From NCBI GenBank assembly GCA_016719785.1, contig JADJYJ010000028.1, positions 1-64,000 of the forward strand: a DNA stretch of 64,000 bases. The letters run 5' to 3'. The notes beneath the pieces were generated by a model that saw only the letters and a program-made list of their open reading frames with translations, was not told the origin of the DNA and did not search any database. Each line of letters opens with the position of its first letter. The first letter of the stretch is position 1. A program made the position numbers and the translations under genes. Origin of the DNA: Candidatus Amarolinea dominans. GTDB lineage: Bacteria > Chloroflexota > Anaerolineae > SSC4 > Amarolineaceae. Below are positions 19,501 through 28,348 of the stretch, one piece after another.

Positions 19501-20314
19501 CTGCGCAGCAAGGTGGAGATCGCCACCATCATCGGCGCCATCCAGTCCATGGCCACCCACTTCCCCGGCCTGCGCCCCATGTGGCGGCAAAACTGCGAAG
19601 AGGAGCGCCTTAATGGACTGCCCGGTGGTGCAAGACCCGCGCATCATGGCGCAGCTCAAGCACCATGCTCTGCAGATCAACCGCCAGGTGGCCGAGACAC
19701 TGGGCATCAACCCGTCCGCTTCGATCACCTGTGTCAAGCCAAGTGGCAACACCAGCCAGTTGGTGGACTGCTCCTCCGGCCTGCACGCCCGCTGGGCGCC
19801 CTATTACGTGCGCAACGTGCGCGTCAGCGCCCACTCGCCTGTCTTCAAGGTGCTGCGCGATGCTGGCGTACCCATGGGCCCGGAGAACGGCCAGACTCCA
19901 CAGGACGCCGACACCTGGGTGATCCACTTCCCGGTCAAATCGCCGGACGGCGCCATCACGCGCAAGAATCGTTCGGCCCTTGCGCAGTGCGCGTACTGGC
20001 TGCAAAACAAGGTCTACTACACCGAACACAACCCCAGCGTGACTGTGACCTATCACGATGATGAGGTGCTGGATCTGGTCAAATGGGTGTGGGAACACCA
20101 GGATGTCGTCGGCGGCATGGCTTTCCTGCCCTCGTATGACGCTCAGTACGATCAAATGCCCTACGAAGAGATCGACGCGGACGAGTACGAGCGCCTGGCG
20201 GCCGTCTTCCCGGAGATTGATTTCTCCAAACTCTACCGTTACGAAGAGGAAGACCTGACCACCGCCGCGCAGGAACTGGCCTGCATGGCCGGCGCATGCG
20301 ACGTGATGCTGTGA
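16509..20314 (+). CDS. nrdJ: Adenosylcobalamin-dependent (class II) ribonucleotide reductase, intein-containing, frameshifted
   Basis: The N-extein (500 residues) has an ATP-cone near 75-165 (VVMFDIGRIESALTRCF) and the catalytic barrel (NITIYNCSYQ, SMSGCGVGYSVEHRY, NNSAVWPD). An intein interrupts TNP|CGEINL. The C-extein carries WEFCNLT, ITCVKPSGNTSQLVD, SGLHARWAPYY and the terminal Cys pair ELACMAGAC. Two lesions exist besides the intein: a frameshift inside the intein near 19105-19117, and one at 19611-19613 where about eight residues normally found between EERL and MDCP are missing. Start ATG 16509 follows GGAG by eight bases. It converts ribonucleotides to deoxyribonucleotides; NrdR upstream fits. 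As the only such gene here it is likely essential, so the lesions need checking against reads. Confidence 0.88.
18009..19419 (+). other. Intein with HNH homing-endonuclease domain inside nrdJ
   Basis: Begins at Cys TGC 18009 (block A, CVTGETWVAVADG) and ends before Cys TGT 19420. Block B is TPIYRVTFADGSYVRV with TLNHRF; an HNH-like endonuclease motif (YQLHHRDFDGRNNHISNLQL) lies mid-way; a CEIC...CSQSC zinc-finger-like pair follows; block F is VYTGTVDETHTFF; block G reads AYVLSWQ|C, so the last residue is Gln and the usual penultimate His is absent. The length is 3n+1, consistent with one frameshift near 19110 (IRQRQ to KVRVYNDL). Insertion at the TNP|C active-site motif is a classic intein site in ribonucleotide reductases. 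Confidence 0.88.
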
Positions 20315-20329
20315 TTCAGGAGACTGTGC

Positions 20330-20419
20330 CCGGACTTCCGAAGCCTGCGAGACTGCGGAAGCCTTAGGTTGACATCACGCCCGGACTTCCGAAGTCTGCG
20401 AGACTTCGGAAGTCTTTTT
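20330..20419 (+). terminator. Duplicated hairpin with rho-independent terminator after nrdJ
   Basis: The second copy is a perfect 13-bp stem GACTTCCGAAGTC (20384-20396), loop TGCGA, GACTTCGGAAGTC (20402-20414), then T5: a textbook terminator. About 53 bp upstream lies an imperfect copy (GGACTTCCGAAGCC-TGCGA-GACTGCGGAAGCC) with a mismatched stem and no T tract, so the hairpin has been tandemly duplicated and one copy has drifted. Confidence 0.9.
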
Positions 20420-20420
20420 G

Positions 20421-20449
20421 TTGGCACCCCTCAGCGGACGTGCTATAAT
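20421..20449 (+). promoter_or_regulatory. Promoter of the radical SAM gene at 20506
   Basis: TTGGCA (20421-20426), 17-bp spacer, TATAAT (20444-20449). It starts two bases after the terminator T-run, an efficient terminator/promoter junction. Confidence 0.75.
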
Positions 20450-20505
20450 GTCACGTCACGGAACAAACTGACAAATCTTATGATTATGGCTATAAATCAC
20501 GCAAT

Positions 20506-22363
20506 ATGAAGTGGAATCAGATCGCGCAAGCCAAAGCGCAGCTCGACAAAGAAAGCGGCGCCGTCTTCAAGGACTGGGGCGGACGCTTGCGGGTCGCGCT
20601 GGCCTTTCCCAACACCTACTACGTCGGCATGTCCAGCCTGGCGCTGCAAATCATCTACCAAACCTTCAACGCCCTGCCCGATGTCGTTTGTGAACGGGTC
20701 TTTTGGGATAAGGGCGGACGCCAGGCCGGCCGCTCGCTCATCTCCCTGGAATCGCAGCACGACATAGACGCTTTTGACGTGCTGGCCTTCACGATCTCCT
20801 ACGAGATGGACTATTTCAATGTGGTGGAGATGCTCCTGCAGGCAGGCATCCCGCCCCTGGCGGCCGAGCGCAGCGCGGACGCCACGCCGGACGGTCCCAC
20901 CTGGCCCCTCCTCATCGCCGGCGGCCCGGGGGTCACCATGAACCCGGAACCGATGGCGCCCTTCTTCGACGCTATTGTCATCGGTGAAGGCGAAGAAGTC
21001 ATCCCTCAACTCACGCAAATCTTCCGCTCCCAAATCAACGACAACCGCCTTGACCTGCTGGCAGTCCTGGACCAGATCCCCGGCGTTTACGTCCCGCTGC
21101 TGAGACCGGAGAACAGAGACTGGAGACCGGAGACCGGAGACCGGAGAGCGTCCTCCACCCACAATCTCCAATCTCCAATCTCTAATCTCCAATCTCCTCC
21201 TCCGAAAATCCAACGCCTCTGGGTGCGCGACCTGCAAGCGTATCGGACCGCATCTGCGCTCTACACGCCCGACACCGAATTTGCCAATCTGCATCTGATG
21301 GAGATTGCGCGCGGCTGCGGCCGCGGCTGTCGTTTCTGCCTGGCCGGTTATGTCTACCGCCCGGCGCGTGAACAGCCGCTCGCCCGCCTGCTGGACTGGG
21401 CCAAACAAGGCTTGCAGCATGGCGACCGCATCGGCCTGGTCAGCGCGGCCGTGTCCGATCACACCGAAATTGATGAAATGGCTGTGGCCTTGCGCCAACT
21501 GGGCGCGCATCTCCGTCTCTTCGATGCGCACCGACCCGATCAGCGTCCCGCTGGTGCGCGCCCTGGCCGAGAGCGGCACGCAAACGCTGACCATTGCGCC
21601 CGAAGCTGGCAGCCAGCGCCTGCGCAACGTCATCAACAAGACGCAGGGCGTGGATGATCTGATGGCCGCAGTAGAACTGGCGGAGGCGTTCAAGTTCCCG
21701 CAGCTCAAGCTCTACTTTATGATCGGGCACCCCACCGAGACCGATGAGGACATCGAAGCCCTGGTGCAATTCACGCTCGCCGCGCGCAAGCGCTTCAAGC
21801 GCCGCCTGGCGATCAACGCGACACCCTTTGTACCCAAGGCGCACACCCCCTTCCAATGGATGGCGATGGCCGACGAGCGCACCCTCAAGCGGCGCCAGGC
21901 CATGATTGACAAACGCCTGCGCCCCCATCAAGTGGCCGTGCGCGCCGAGAGTCCACAGTGGGCGCAGGTGCAGGCGGTCCTGGCCCGCGGGGATCGCCGC
22001 CTGGCGCCGGTCCTCCTGGCCCTGGCCGCGCAAGGCGACCTGACCATTCGCAGCTTTCACGCCGCGCTGGCAGACGCAGGCCTGGACGCATCGCAGTTCA
22101 TCGGCGAGTTTGCGCACGATCGGCCGCTGCCCTGGCGCATCGTCGAAAGCGGGGTCAGCGACAACTTCTTCGATTACGAATGGCGCCTGACCCAAAAGGG
22201 CGAGACCGGCAGTCACTGCCCGCCCGATTCGGCCGGCTGTTTGACCTGCCAGGCGTGCGATCCGGCCTGGGCCTTTCGCTTTAGCGACGGCAAGCCGGCG
22301 AAGCGGATCGGCACTCACACGTCCGCGGGCGTGCTGAAGACCCCCATTGCGCTGCTGGGTTAG
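20506..22363 (+). CDS. Cobalamin-binding-like plus radical SAM protein (YgiQ/TIGR03960-like), frameshifted
   Basis: The N-terminal ~200 residues resemble a B12-binding-type fold seen in this family (VALAFPNTYYVGMSSLALQI, IAGGPGVTMNPEPM, VIGEGEEVIPQL). The radical SAM core has RGCGRGCRFC, then SVSSMRTDPI, TIAPEAGSQRLRNVINK and KLYFMIGHPTETDED. The frame changes at the GC-repeat 21503-21508; two more bases (one GC unit) restore LGARISVSSMRTD, the family consensus as I know it. A low-complexity in-frame insertion sits at 21103-21203. The C-terminus has CLTCQACDP. Function in this family is uncertain; homologues are often next to translation or tRNA genes. Start ATG 20506 is 57 bp after the promoter. 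Confidence 0.82.
21103..21203 (+). repeat. Low-complexity GGAGACC / TCTCCAA insertion inside a coding region
   Basis: A run of GGAGACCGGAGACC units is followed by CAATCTCCAATCTC units, the second being an imperfect complement of the first. It adds roughly 33 residues (RPENRDWRPETGDRRASS, then NLQSPISNLQSP) between the two domains of the radical SAM protein without breaking the frame. The same GGAGACCGGAGA motif occurs in the non-coding stretch near 49598-49617. Confidence 0.7.
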
Positions 22364-22370
22364 CCGGCAG

Positions 22371-23180
22371 ATGAGCGAGAGAGCGACGACGGCGCCAATC
22401 ACCAGCCTGCACGACATCCCTGTGTTTCAATTTTCCAGCCTGGCCGGTCACGCGGGCCTGGTGTACGCCATTTCCACGCGCCGCGGCGGCGTCAGCCCCG
22501 CGCCCTGGGATTCGCTCAACCTCAGTCACACCCGCGGCGATGACACGGCGCGGGTCAACGAAAATCATCGCCGCTTGTGCGCGGCCTTGAACGTACCGGC
22601 CGACGCGCTGACCAATGCCTACCAGGTGCATGGCGCGCAGGTGGGGTTGATTGGGCCGGCGCAGCGCGGCCAGCGCCAGATGGACACCGACGCCCTCATC
22701 ACCGCCACGCCTGACACACCCCTGCTCCTGCGCTTTGCCGATTGCACGCCCATCCTGCTCTACGACCCGGTGCATCATGCGCTCGGCCTGGCCCATGCCG
22801 GCTGGCGCGGCACCGTGGCCGGCATCAGCACGGCGACGGTGCGCGCCATGCAGGCCGCGTTTGGCAGCCGTCCCGCCGATCTGCTGGCGGGGATTGGCCC
22901 GGCCATCGGCCCGTGCTGTTACGAGGTGGGCGATGAGGTGGTGGAGGCTGTGCAGCAGGCGTTCAGCAACCCCGCCGCGCTCTTGCCGCCTGGCCGGCGC
23001 ACCCGGCGCCACTTCGATCTGTGGGCGGCCAATACGCAGCAGTTGCGGGAAGCCGGCGTCCGCCAGATCGAAAGCGCCGAGCTGTGTACGGCATGCCACC
23101 ACGATTGGTTTTTCTCGCACCGCGCCGCGGCCGGCCGTTGCGGCCACTTCGGCGCCATCGCCATGCTGGCGGCCAGATGA
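22371..23180 (+). CDS. pgeF: Peptidoglycan editing factor / YfiH laccase-domain protein
   Basis: 269 residues with the family's conserved metal-site motifs: YQVHGAQV, FADCTPILLYDP, LAHAGWRGT, GIGPAIGPCCYEVG and the late CHHDWFFSHR with GRCGHFGAI. YfiH/PgeF (bacterial LACC1 relatives) act as purine-nucleoside phosphorylase/deaminase-like enzymes and in E. coli remove mis-incorporated serine from peptidoglycan precursors. The start ATG at 22371 lies 7 bp after the preceding stop. It is followed by yggS and proC, a common bacterial neighbourhood with cell-wall and division genes. Confidence 0.93.
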   Translation: MSERATTAPITSLHDIPVFQFSSLAGHAGLVYAISTRRGGVSPAPWDSLNLSHTRGDDTARVNENHRRLCAALNVPADALTNAYQVHGAQVGLIGPAQRGQRQMDTDALITATPDTPLLLRFADCTPILLYDPVHHALGLAHAGWRGTVAGISTATVRAMQAAFGSRPADLLAGIGPAIGPCCYEVGDEVVEAVQQAFSNPAALLPPGRRTRRHFDLWAANTQQLREAGVRQIESAELCTACHHDWFFSHRAAAGRCGHFGAIAMLAAR

Positions 23181-23196
23181 GCGGAGCATGATCGTC

Positions 23197-23916
23197 ATGA
23201 ACAGAGAACCGTTGGCAGAGAATCTGGCGCGGGTCAGGGCACGCATGGCAGCCGCCGCGCAGCGCGCCGGGCGCGACCCGTCCGCGGTCACGCTGGTGGC
23301 CGTGAGCAAGACCCACCCCGTGGAGGCCATTCAAGCAGCCTACAGCCTGGGCGTGCGTGATTTTGGCGAGAACCGGGTGGAAGAAGCGCTGCCGAAGATG
23401 GCGGCCGTACAGGCATGGTTGGCGCAGCAGCCCGGCGCGCAGCCGATTACCTGGCATCTGATCGGTCATCTGCAGGGCCGCAAGGCGGCGGCGGCCGTTG
23501 GCCCGTTTGGGCTGATCCACTCGGTGGATCGAATGAAAATTGCGCGCAAACTGTCACAGCAGAGCCAGGCCCGTGGTCTGGAGCAGGCCATTTTGCTCGA
23601 AGTCAATGTGGCCGGGGAGGCCAGCAAGTACGGCTTCCGTATCGAGGAGATTGGCCCGGCGCTGGCGGAGATTGCGGCGCTGCCGCATCTGCACGTCGCC
23701 GGCTTGATGACGATGGCGCCGCTGGCCGCAAACCCCGACGAGGTGCGGCCGGTTTTTCAACGCCTGCGCAGCTTACGCACCGCGCTGGCGCAACGCGCAC
23801 CGCAGTTCGAGCGCAGTCAGCTCTCGATGGGCATGACCGATGACTTCGAGACCGCCATCGAAGAAGGCGCGACCCTCGTGCGCATTGGCCGCGCGATCTT
23901 CGGCGAGCGCGAGTAA
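23197..23916 (+). CDS. yggS: Pyridoxal-phosphate homeostasis protein (YggS/PLPBP)
   Basis: About 240 residues of the single-domain alanine-racemase-fold family: the PLP lysine in LVAVSKTHP, FGENRVEEAL, WHLIGHLQGRK, IHSVDRMKIA, LLEVNVAGEASKYGF and SMGMTDDFETAI with VRIGRAIFG. These proteins bind PLP without known catalysis and buffer it in the cytoplasm. I prefer ATG 23197, ten bases after GGAG; ATG 23188 is only one base from that site. It lies directly between pgeF and proC, the usual order. Confidence 0.95.
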   Translation: MNREPLAENLARVRARMAAAAQRAGRDPSAVTLVAVSKTHPVEAIQAAYSLGVRDFGENRVEEALPKMAAVQAWLAQQPGAQPITWHLIGHLQGRKAAAAVGPFGLIHSVDRMKIARKLSQQSQARGLEQAILLEVNVAGEASKYGFRIEEIGPALAEIAALPHLHVAGLMTMAPLAANPDEVRPVFQRLRSLRTALAQRAPQFERSQLSMGMTDDFETAIEEGATLVRIGRAIFGERE

Positions 23917-23917
23917 C

Positions 23918-23988
23918 GCAATCCGCCGGATTGCCTTCTGGCGAGCGCCAGGCGTCACAACCCCCTGTCACGCAATCCGCCGGATTGC
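23918..23988 (+). repeat. Two direct copies of a GCAATCCGCCGGATTGC palindrome
   Basis: The 17-bp palindrome GCAATCCG-C-CGGATTGC appears twice, at about 23919-23935 and 23972-23988, in the 91-bp gap between yggS and proC. Each copy can form an 8-bp stem; neither is followed by a T run, so these look like REP-type repeats rather than terminators. Confidence 0.8.
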
Positions 23989-24007
23989 AAACACGAAAGA
24001 ACGACAA

Positions 24008-24835
24008 ATGCTACACGAAACAACGATTTCCTTCATCGGCTCCGGCGTGATGGCCGAAGCCATGATCAAAGGGGTGCTCGATCAACGCCTGACCAGCAGC
24101 GATCGCATCCTGGCGGCCGGCCCGCGCGCCGACCGCGGCTATGCCCTCAGCGAACGCTACGGGATTCACAGCACCACCAGTAACCTGGAAGCCGCCCGCG
24201 CCAGCGAGATCGTGGTCTTCAGCGTCAAGCCGCAGGTGCTGCCCAAGGTGCTGCGTGAGTTGAACGGCCACATCGCACCGGAGACTCTCGTCTTGTCCAT
24301 CGCCGCGGGGACGCGCATCCTCGCCATCAGCCGCGGGTTGGGCGGGCAGCAGGCCATCGTGCGCGCGATGCCCAACACCCCGGCCCAACTGGGCAAAGGC
24401 ATCACCGTCTGGACCAGCACGCCGCAGGTCAGTGATATGCAGCGCCAGCAGGCGGATCAGATGCTGGGCGCGCTGGGTGAGGCAATCTGGATGGAGGATG
24501 AGGCTTACCTGGACATGGCGACCGCGCTCAGCGGCACCGGGCCGGCCTACGTCTTTCTCTTCATCGAGGCGTTGATTGACGCCGGGGTCCACCTGGGCTT
24601 CTCGCGACGGGTCGCGGAGCAGTTGGTGCTGCAGACCATGGAGGGTTCGCTGGCGGTGGCGCGCACCAGCGCCCGCCATCCGGCCACATTGCGCAACATG
24701 GTCACCTCACCCGGCGGCACGACAGCCGAGGCGTTGTATCAGTTGGAGAAGGGCGGCCTGCGCACGATCGTCTCGAAGGCAGTCTATGCCGCCTATCAAA
24801 AATCGAAGTTACTCGGGGAGTTGAGTGAGAAATGA
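24008..24835 (+). CDS. proC: Pyrroline-5-carboxylate reductase
   Basis: 275 residues with the NAD(P)-binding N-terminus (FIGSGVMAEAMIKGVL), RAMPNTPAQLGKG, the family signature ALSGTGPAYVFLFIEAL and VTSPGGTTAEALYQLEKGG near the end. It reduces pyrroline-5-carboxylate to proline, the last step of proline synthesis. The start ATG at 24008 has only a weak AAAGAA upstream. Its stop overlaps the start of yggT (ATGA), indicating translational coupling. Confidence 0.96.
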   Translation: MLHETTISFIGSGVMAEAMIKGVLDQRLTSSDRILAAGPRADRGYALSERYGIHSTTSNLEAARASEIVVFSVKPQVLPKVLRELNGHIAPETLVLSIAAGTRILAISRGLGGQQAIVRAMPNTPAQLGKGITVWTSTPQVSDMQRQQADQMLGALGEAIWMEDEAYLDMATALSGTGPAYVFLFIEALIDAGVHLGFSRRVAEQLVLQTMEGSLAVARTSARHPATLRNMVTSPGGTTAEALYQLEKGGLRTIVSKAVYAAYQKSKLLGELSEK

Positions 24836-25089
24836 TTTTCCTGCGTCAGTTCATCGTTCTGCTGTTCGGCGCGTTGCAGTTTGCCATCCTGATCCGGGTT
24901 CTGCTGACCTGGTTCCCCAACCTGGATCGGTCGAACCCACTGGTGCAATTGCTCAGTTCGGTCACCGATCCGATCCTGGAACCGGCCCGACGCCTGATTC
25001 CCCCCTTCGGCGGCCTCGACATCTCGCCCATCCTGGTCCTGTTTGCCCTGCAATTGCTCGAATCGGTCCTGCTGCGCGTCTTGTCCTGA
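24832..25089 (+). CDS. yggT: YggT-family membrane protein
   Basis: 85 residues with two hydrophobic helices flanking the family motif (RVLLTWFPN, LSSVTDPILEPARRLIPPFGGLDISP). YggT proteins are small membrane proteins found beside proC/yggS; they have been tied to division and osmotic adaptation but lack a defined activity. Overlaps proC by four bases. Confidence 0.93.
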   Translation: MIFLRQFIVLLFGALQFAILIRVLLTWFPNLDRSNPLVQLLSSVTDPILEPARRLIPPFGGLDISPILVLFALQLLESVLLRVLS

Positions 25090-25132
25090 CATAAAATTGC
25101 CGGTTTTCGATTTGCGATGGCCGATGGCCGGT

Positions 25133-25155
25133 CTGCACTTTGCACTTTGCACTAT
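25133..25155. repeat. Short TGCACTT heptamer block
   Basis: GCACTTTGCACTTTGCACTATTC in the 66-bp gap between two convergent genes; the same block with the same ending (GCACTATTCAGCG) recurs at 31255-31274. Confidence 0.6.
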
Positions 25156-25506
25156 TCAGCGTTCCTCTCTCCCCTCGTCCACTCTCCGCATGCTGTGCGC
25201 AGGGGAGAAGCCGTCGGGGTAGCGGAGGAGGAGTTTGGCGATGTTGGTGGTGGCAACCTCTTCCAACTCGACGCCAACCTCCTGGGCCAACACCGCCAGG
25301 TACCATAGCACGTCGCCCAGTTCCTTCACCAGTGCGGCATGGTCAAGTTCATGCTCATGGTACAAGTGCTTCTTCATGTCTTCGGCGATTTCGCCGGCTT
25401 CGCCGATCAGGCCCAAGGCCCAGTTCGCCAGGCGGTCGCGACGGGCGCGCTCCGGGCCGATGTTGGCGGTGCGTAAAGCCGCCCGCTGATAGTCGTTGAA
25501 ATTCAT
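25156..25506 (-). CDS. MazG-like nucleotide pyrophosphohydrolase
   Basis: 116 residues with the all-alpha NTP pyrophosphatase metal-binding pattern: GLIGEAGEIAED (ExxxE), then KELGDVLWYLA (ExxD). Such enzymes hydrolyse dNTPs or damaged nucleotides to monophosphates. Start ATG 25506 is preceded by GAGGAG eight bases upstream. The last residues (GREER) run into repeat sequence. It lies 14 bp past the prepilin peptidase gene on the same strand. Confidence 0.88.
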   Translation of the reverse strand: MNFNDYQRAALRTANIGPERARRDRLANWALGLIGEAGEIAEDMKKHLYHEHELDHAALVKELGDVLWYLAVLAQEVGVELEEVATTNIAKLLLRYPDGFSPAHSMRRVDEGREER

Positions 25507-25520
25507 AAGTCGTTCTCCTC

Positions 25521-26297
25521 TTAGCCCATCAGCAGCGCCCAGAGGGCGCCGAGGACCAGGAAGGGGCCATAAGGCAAGGCGCGCCCCGGCTTATAGCGGT
25601 GTTGGATGATCTGCCAACCGATGACAACCAGGGCTGCCAGGGCGCCAGCGATCAAGGTGACAAACAGGGCCTGCACGACACCGGGGTAACCCGTGACCAA
25701 ACCCACCAGCGTCGCCAGCTTGACATCACCCATGCCCAATCCCGGCCCGGTGCCCGCCTTGAGCAGGGCCGCAAAGAGGGCGCCGGCGATGAAGAACACC
25801 GCGAAGGCCGCCAGGGCGACGCCACCTCCCACCAGGGCGTTGGGTAGGCCGCCGACCAGGCCGGTGGCGCCACGCGGGCCGAGACCCAGCGCGCTCGCCG
25901 CGGTCGCCACCAGGATCATCGGATAGACGATGGCATTGGGAATGCGCAGGTGTTCCACATCAATGGCCACGATCAGACTGCCGACCGCCAGGTAAAGGCT
26001 GTCCAGGCCGAGGCGCGGCGTCCAGCCTTCGGCCAGCCACAGGAGCGGCAGCCCAATCGCCATGACCAGCTCGACCAGCGGCGGTCGCAGCGCCAGGCGC
26101 CCTGCGCACGCGGGACAGCGTCCGCGTTGGCGCAGCCAATGCAGCGCTGCCAACGGAGGGGCGGCCACAGGCTGGGCGCAGTGCGGGCAGGGGCGTGCCT
26201 GGTCTGGTCGCAGAAAGCGAGGCCAGCCATCGGCCAGCCCGTTGATGGCAAGTGCCAACAGCAGGCCCATCACAAACAAGAGCATGAGATCGAGCAT
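25521..26297 (-). CDS. Prepilin peptidase / type 4 prepilin-like methyltransferase (A24 family)
   Basis: About 258 residues, strongly hydrophobic with ~7 membrane segments. A CPHC...CPAC zinc-binding pair lies in the N-terminal cytoplasmic loop, and the two catalytic aspartates in AIDVEHLRIPN and GLGMGDVKLA. It cleaves the leader peptide of type IV pilin-like proteins and would process the Flp-like pilin at 59228. The frame opens earlier (GTG at 26345) but the ATG at 26297 (MLDLMLLFVMG) starts directly at the first membrane helix. Confidence 0.93.
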   Translation of the reverse strand: MLDLMLLFVMGLLLALAINGLADGWPRFLRPDQARPCPHCAQPVAAPPLAALHWLRQRGRCPACAGRLALRPPLVELVMAIGLPLLWLAEGWTPRLGLDSLYLAVGSLIVAIDVEHLRIPNAIVYPMILVATAASALGLGPRGATGLVGGLPNALVGGGVALAAFAVFFIAGALFAALLKAGTGPGLGMGDVKLATLVGLVTGYPGVVQALFVTLIAGALAALVVIGWQIIQHRYKPGRALPYGPFLVLGALWALLMG

Positions 26298-26365
26298 AGG
26301 TATCAACCAATCATTTCTCGCATGATCCAACGCGTCGTTTGACACGGGACGCTGACCACATTAGA

Positions 26366-27262
26366 ATGAAGCACCGAGGGCGGCTGGTCGGCGTGGGCGT
26401 GACCGGCGCCAAACTTCAACCATGGACCATTCTTTTGCAAGCACCGGATTATCGTGATCGTATCAGTATTTTTCTCTGGGTGATCCTGGCCATGCTGGCG
26501 ACCGGACTCTTTGTGCAACTGCCGGCCCGCACCATGACCTGGATCATTTTTGGCACTCCCCTCAGTATTGATGTCAACACCTCGACCTTGCTGGCCATCC
26601 CGCTACTGGTACTGGCAGCGAGCGGCGTGCGGGCCGTTGTGCGGGCGCATCCGCGTGCCGCGGCCGGCGAGTTGCCCAACGCCTGGATCATGGCGGCGCT
26701 ACCGTGCGCTTATGTGCTGACGGCCGCGCAGTTCCTCCCCCTGATTCAGGCGCGTGTGACCTGGCTCATCGTGCTGGCCCTGACCGGCTTCCTCCTGGCC
26801 GCCATCAGCATGATGATCTACCACACCATTGACGAGAACGATCGTGTCTATCACCTGGCGCGTGTCGCGCTCAATTTCATCACCTACGCCATTGCGCTGC
26901 TGCTGTTCCTCATCGTCTATCAATCACGTGCGCGCAGCGTGCTTTCCGGCACCCTGACGACGGTCATCGGCACGCTGCTGACCCTGGAACTGCTGCGCGG
27001 CGCCGGCGCAACCATCGCCCAACGCCCGGTATTGACCTACGGTTTGCTCTGCGGCCTGGTGCTGGGCGAAGCGATGTGGGTTCTGAACTATTGGCAATTG
27101 CCCGGCCTAACCGGCGGCTTTGTCGTCCTGTTGGTTTTTTACCTGCTGGTGGGACTGGCCCAGCAGGGCGTTGCCGGGACCTGGCGCCGCATGATCGTGT
27201 TTGAATTCCTGGCGATCGGCGCGGTCGGTGTGCTGTTGCTCTGGCAGTTCGCCCCGCGCTGA
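26366..27262 (+). CDS. Polytopic membrane protein of unknown function
   Basis: 298 residues with about eight hydrophobic helices and no soluble domain. I recognise no signature; similar unnamed multi-pass proteins occur in Chloroflexota. A charged ENDRVYHLAR loop lies near the middle. The ATG at 26366 is chosen over an earlier in-frame start because it avoids overlap with the divergent prepilin peptidase promoter region. It converges on panE. Confidence 0.7.
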   Translation: MKHRGRLVGVGVTGAKLQPWTILLQAPDYRDRISIFLWVILAMLATGLFVQLPARTMTWIIFGTPLSIDVNTSTLLAIPLLVLAASGVRAVVRAHPRAAAGELPNAWIMAALPCAYVLTAAQFLPLIQARVTWLIVLALTGFLLAAISMMIYHTIDENDRVYHLARVALNFITYAIALLLFLIVYQSRARSVLSGTLTTVIGTLLTLELLRGAGATIAQRPVLTYGLLCGLVLGEAMWVLNYWQLPGLTGGFVVLLVFYLLVGLAQQGVAGTWRRMIVFEFLAIGAVGVLLLWQFAPR

Positions 27263-27298
27263 TGCGGCCGCGCCGGCCATGTCCAAGTGAAAGTACCA

Positions 27299-28348
27299 CT
27301 ACCGCCGCGCCTCCTGCACCCGCTGCAGCAGCCGTGCGGGCTGATCGCGCCATTGCTCCCACGGCGTCTGGCCGGCGCTGAGCGCCTGCAGGGTCTCTGT
27401 CAGCACCCGGTTGACCGGCGTCCCGATCTCCGCGCTGGCTGCTGCCACCGCTCCGTTCAGATAGGCCACTTCGGTGCGTCCTTTGCCCGCGGCCAGGTCC
27501 AGATAGAGCGACGGCGCCTTGCCCCCGCGTGCGCCGCCGACCAGGCGTCCCAGGGCAAGGCGAATCACGGCAGGCGGCAGCGTTCGTATGAGCGGCGCCA
27601 GCCACGGAAACGGATAGCCACCCAGGGTGACGGGACGGATGCGCTGAGTCGCCATGACGGCCAATGTCTCACGCCAGGCCGCAATCTCCAGGTCAGCCAG
27701 GCGAGGATCGGCCATGACCTGCGCTGGCAGCCACCCCAGGATTGCGCAGGTGGCGTTGGCCAGTTGATTCATCAGCAGCTTGGTCCACTTGAGCGCCCGA
27801 AAATCCTCATAGACACGGGTCGGCAGCCCGGCCGCCGCAAACAGCGCGGCCAATGACAGCAGCGGGAACGCGTTGGCCCGCGGGTCAACTGCGGCCAGCG
27901 CGATCCGTCCGCGCCGCGTCACCTCGATGACGCCCGGCACGGTCACCGTGACCGGCGTGGTGATCGCGCCCGCGATCACCCGCCCTGCGCCGAGAATGCC
28001 CGCCAGGCGCTCCTCATTGCCAACCCCGTTTTGCAGCGTCAGGAGCGGTGGCAGGTGCGGACGCCAGGGCGCCAGCTCGGCCATCACGGTGGCGGTGTCA
28101 TATGCCTTGACCGTCAGAATCGCGAGATCAAAGCTGGCGCCGCCGGCCAGCGCGGCGGCCAGGGAGGGCACGGCCTCCACCGTCACCGCGGTGTGCGTTT
28201 GCACGCCACTGCTCAGCGTCAGCCCGTGCGCCTGGATGGCCTCGACCACCGGCGGCCGGCCGATCAACGTCACCTGCTGCCCAGCCAGAGCCAGGCGCCC
28301 ACCCACCAGGCAGCCAATCGCCCCGGCGCCAATAATCAAGGTCTTCAG
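27299..28348 (-). CDS. panE: 2-dehydropantoate 2-reductase (PanE/ApbA family), possible CTG start
   Basis: About 350 residues: nucleotide-binding LIIGAGAIGCLVGGRLA, the LTVKAYDT motif, TLQNGVGNEERL, and the catalytic region WTKLLMNQLANATCAI. It would reduce ketopantoate to pantoate in CoA synthesis. No ATG or GTG precedes the glycine motif in frame: there is an in-frame TGA, then CTG at 28348 and TTG at 28339. GGAGG at 28359-28355 is spaced six bases from CTG, giving the typical MKTLIIGAGAIG N-terminus; from TTG it is fifteen. CTG is therefore the better-placed start. Confidence 0.88.
   Translation of the reverse strand: MKTLIIGAGAIGCLVGGRLALAGQQVTLIGRPPVVEAIQAHGLTLSSGVQTHTAVTVEAVPSLAAALAGGASFDLAILTVKAYDTATVMAELAPWRPHLPPLLTLQNGVGNEERLAGILGAGRVIAGAITTPVTVTVPGVIEVTRRGRIALAAVDPRANAFPLLSLAALFAAAGLPTRVYEDFRALKWTKLLMNQLANATCAILGWLPAQVMADPRLADLEIAAWRETLAVMATQRIRPVTLGGYPFPWLAPLIRTLPPAVIRLALGRLVGGARGGKAPSLYLDLAAGKGRTEVAYLNGAVAAASAEIGTPVNRVLTETLQALSAGQTPWEQWRDQPARLLQRVQEARR

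Noticed and set aside
23918..23988. Rho-independent terminator between yggS and proC
   Set aside because: The GCAATCCG palindromes lack a following T tract; they look like REP-type repeats.
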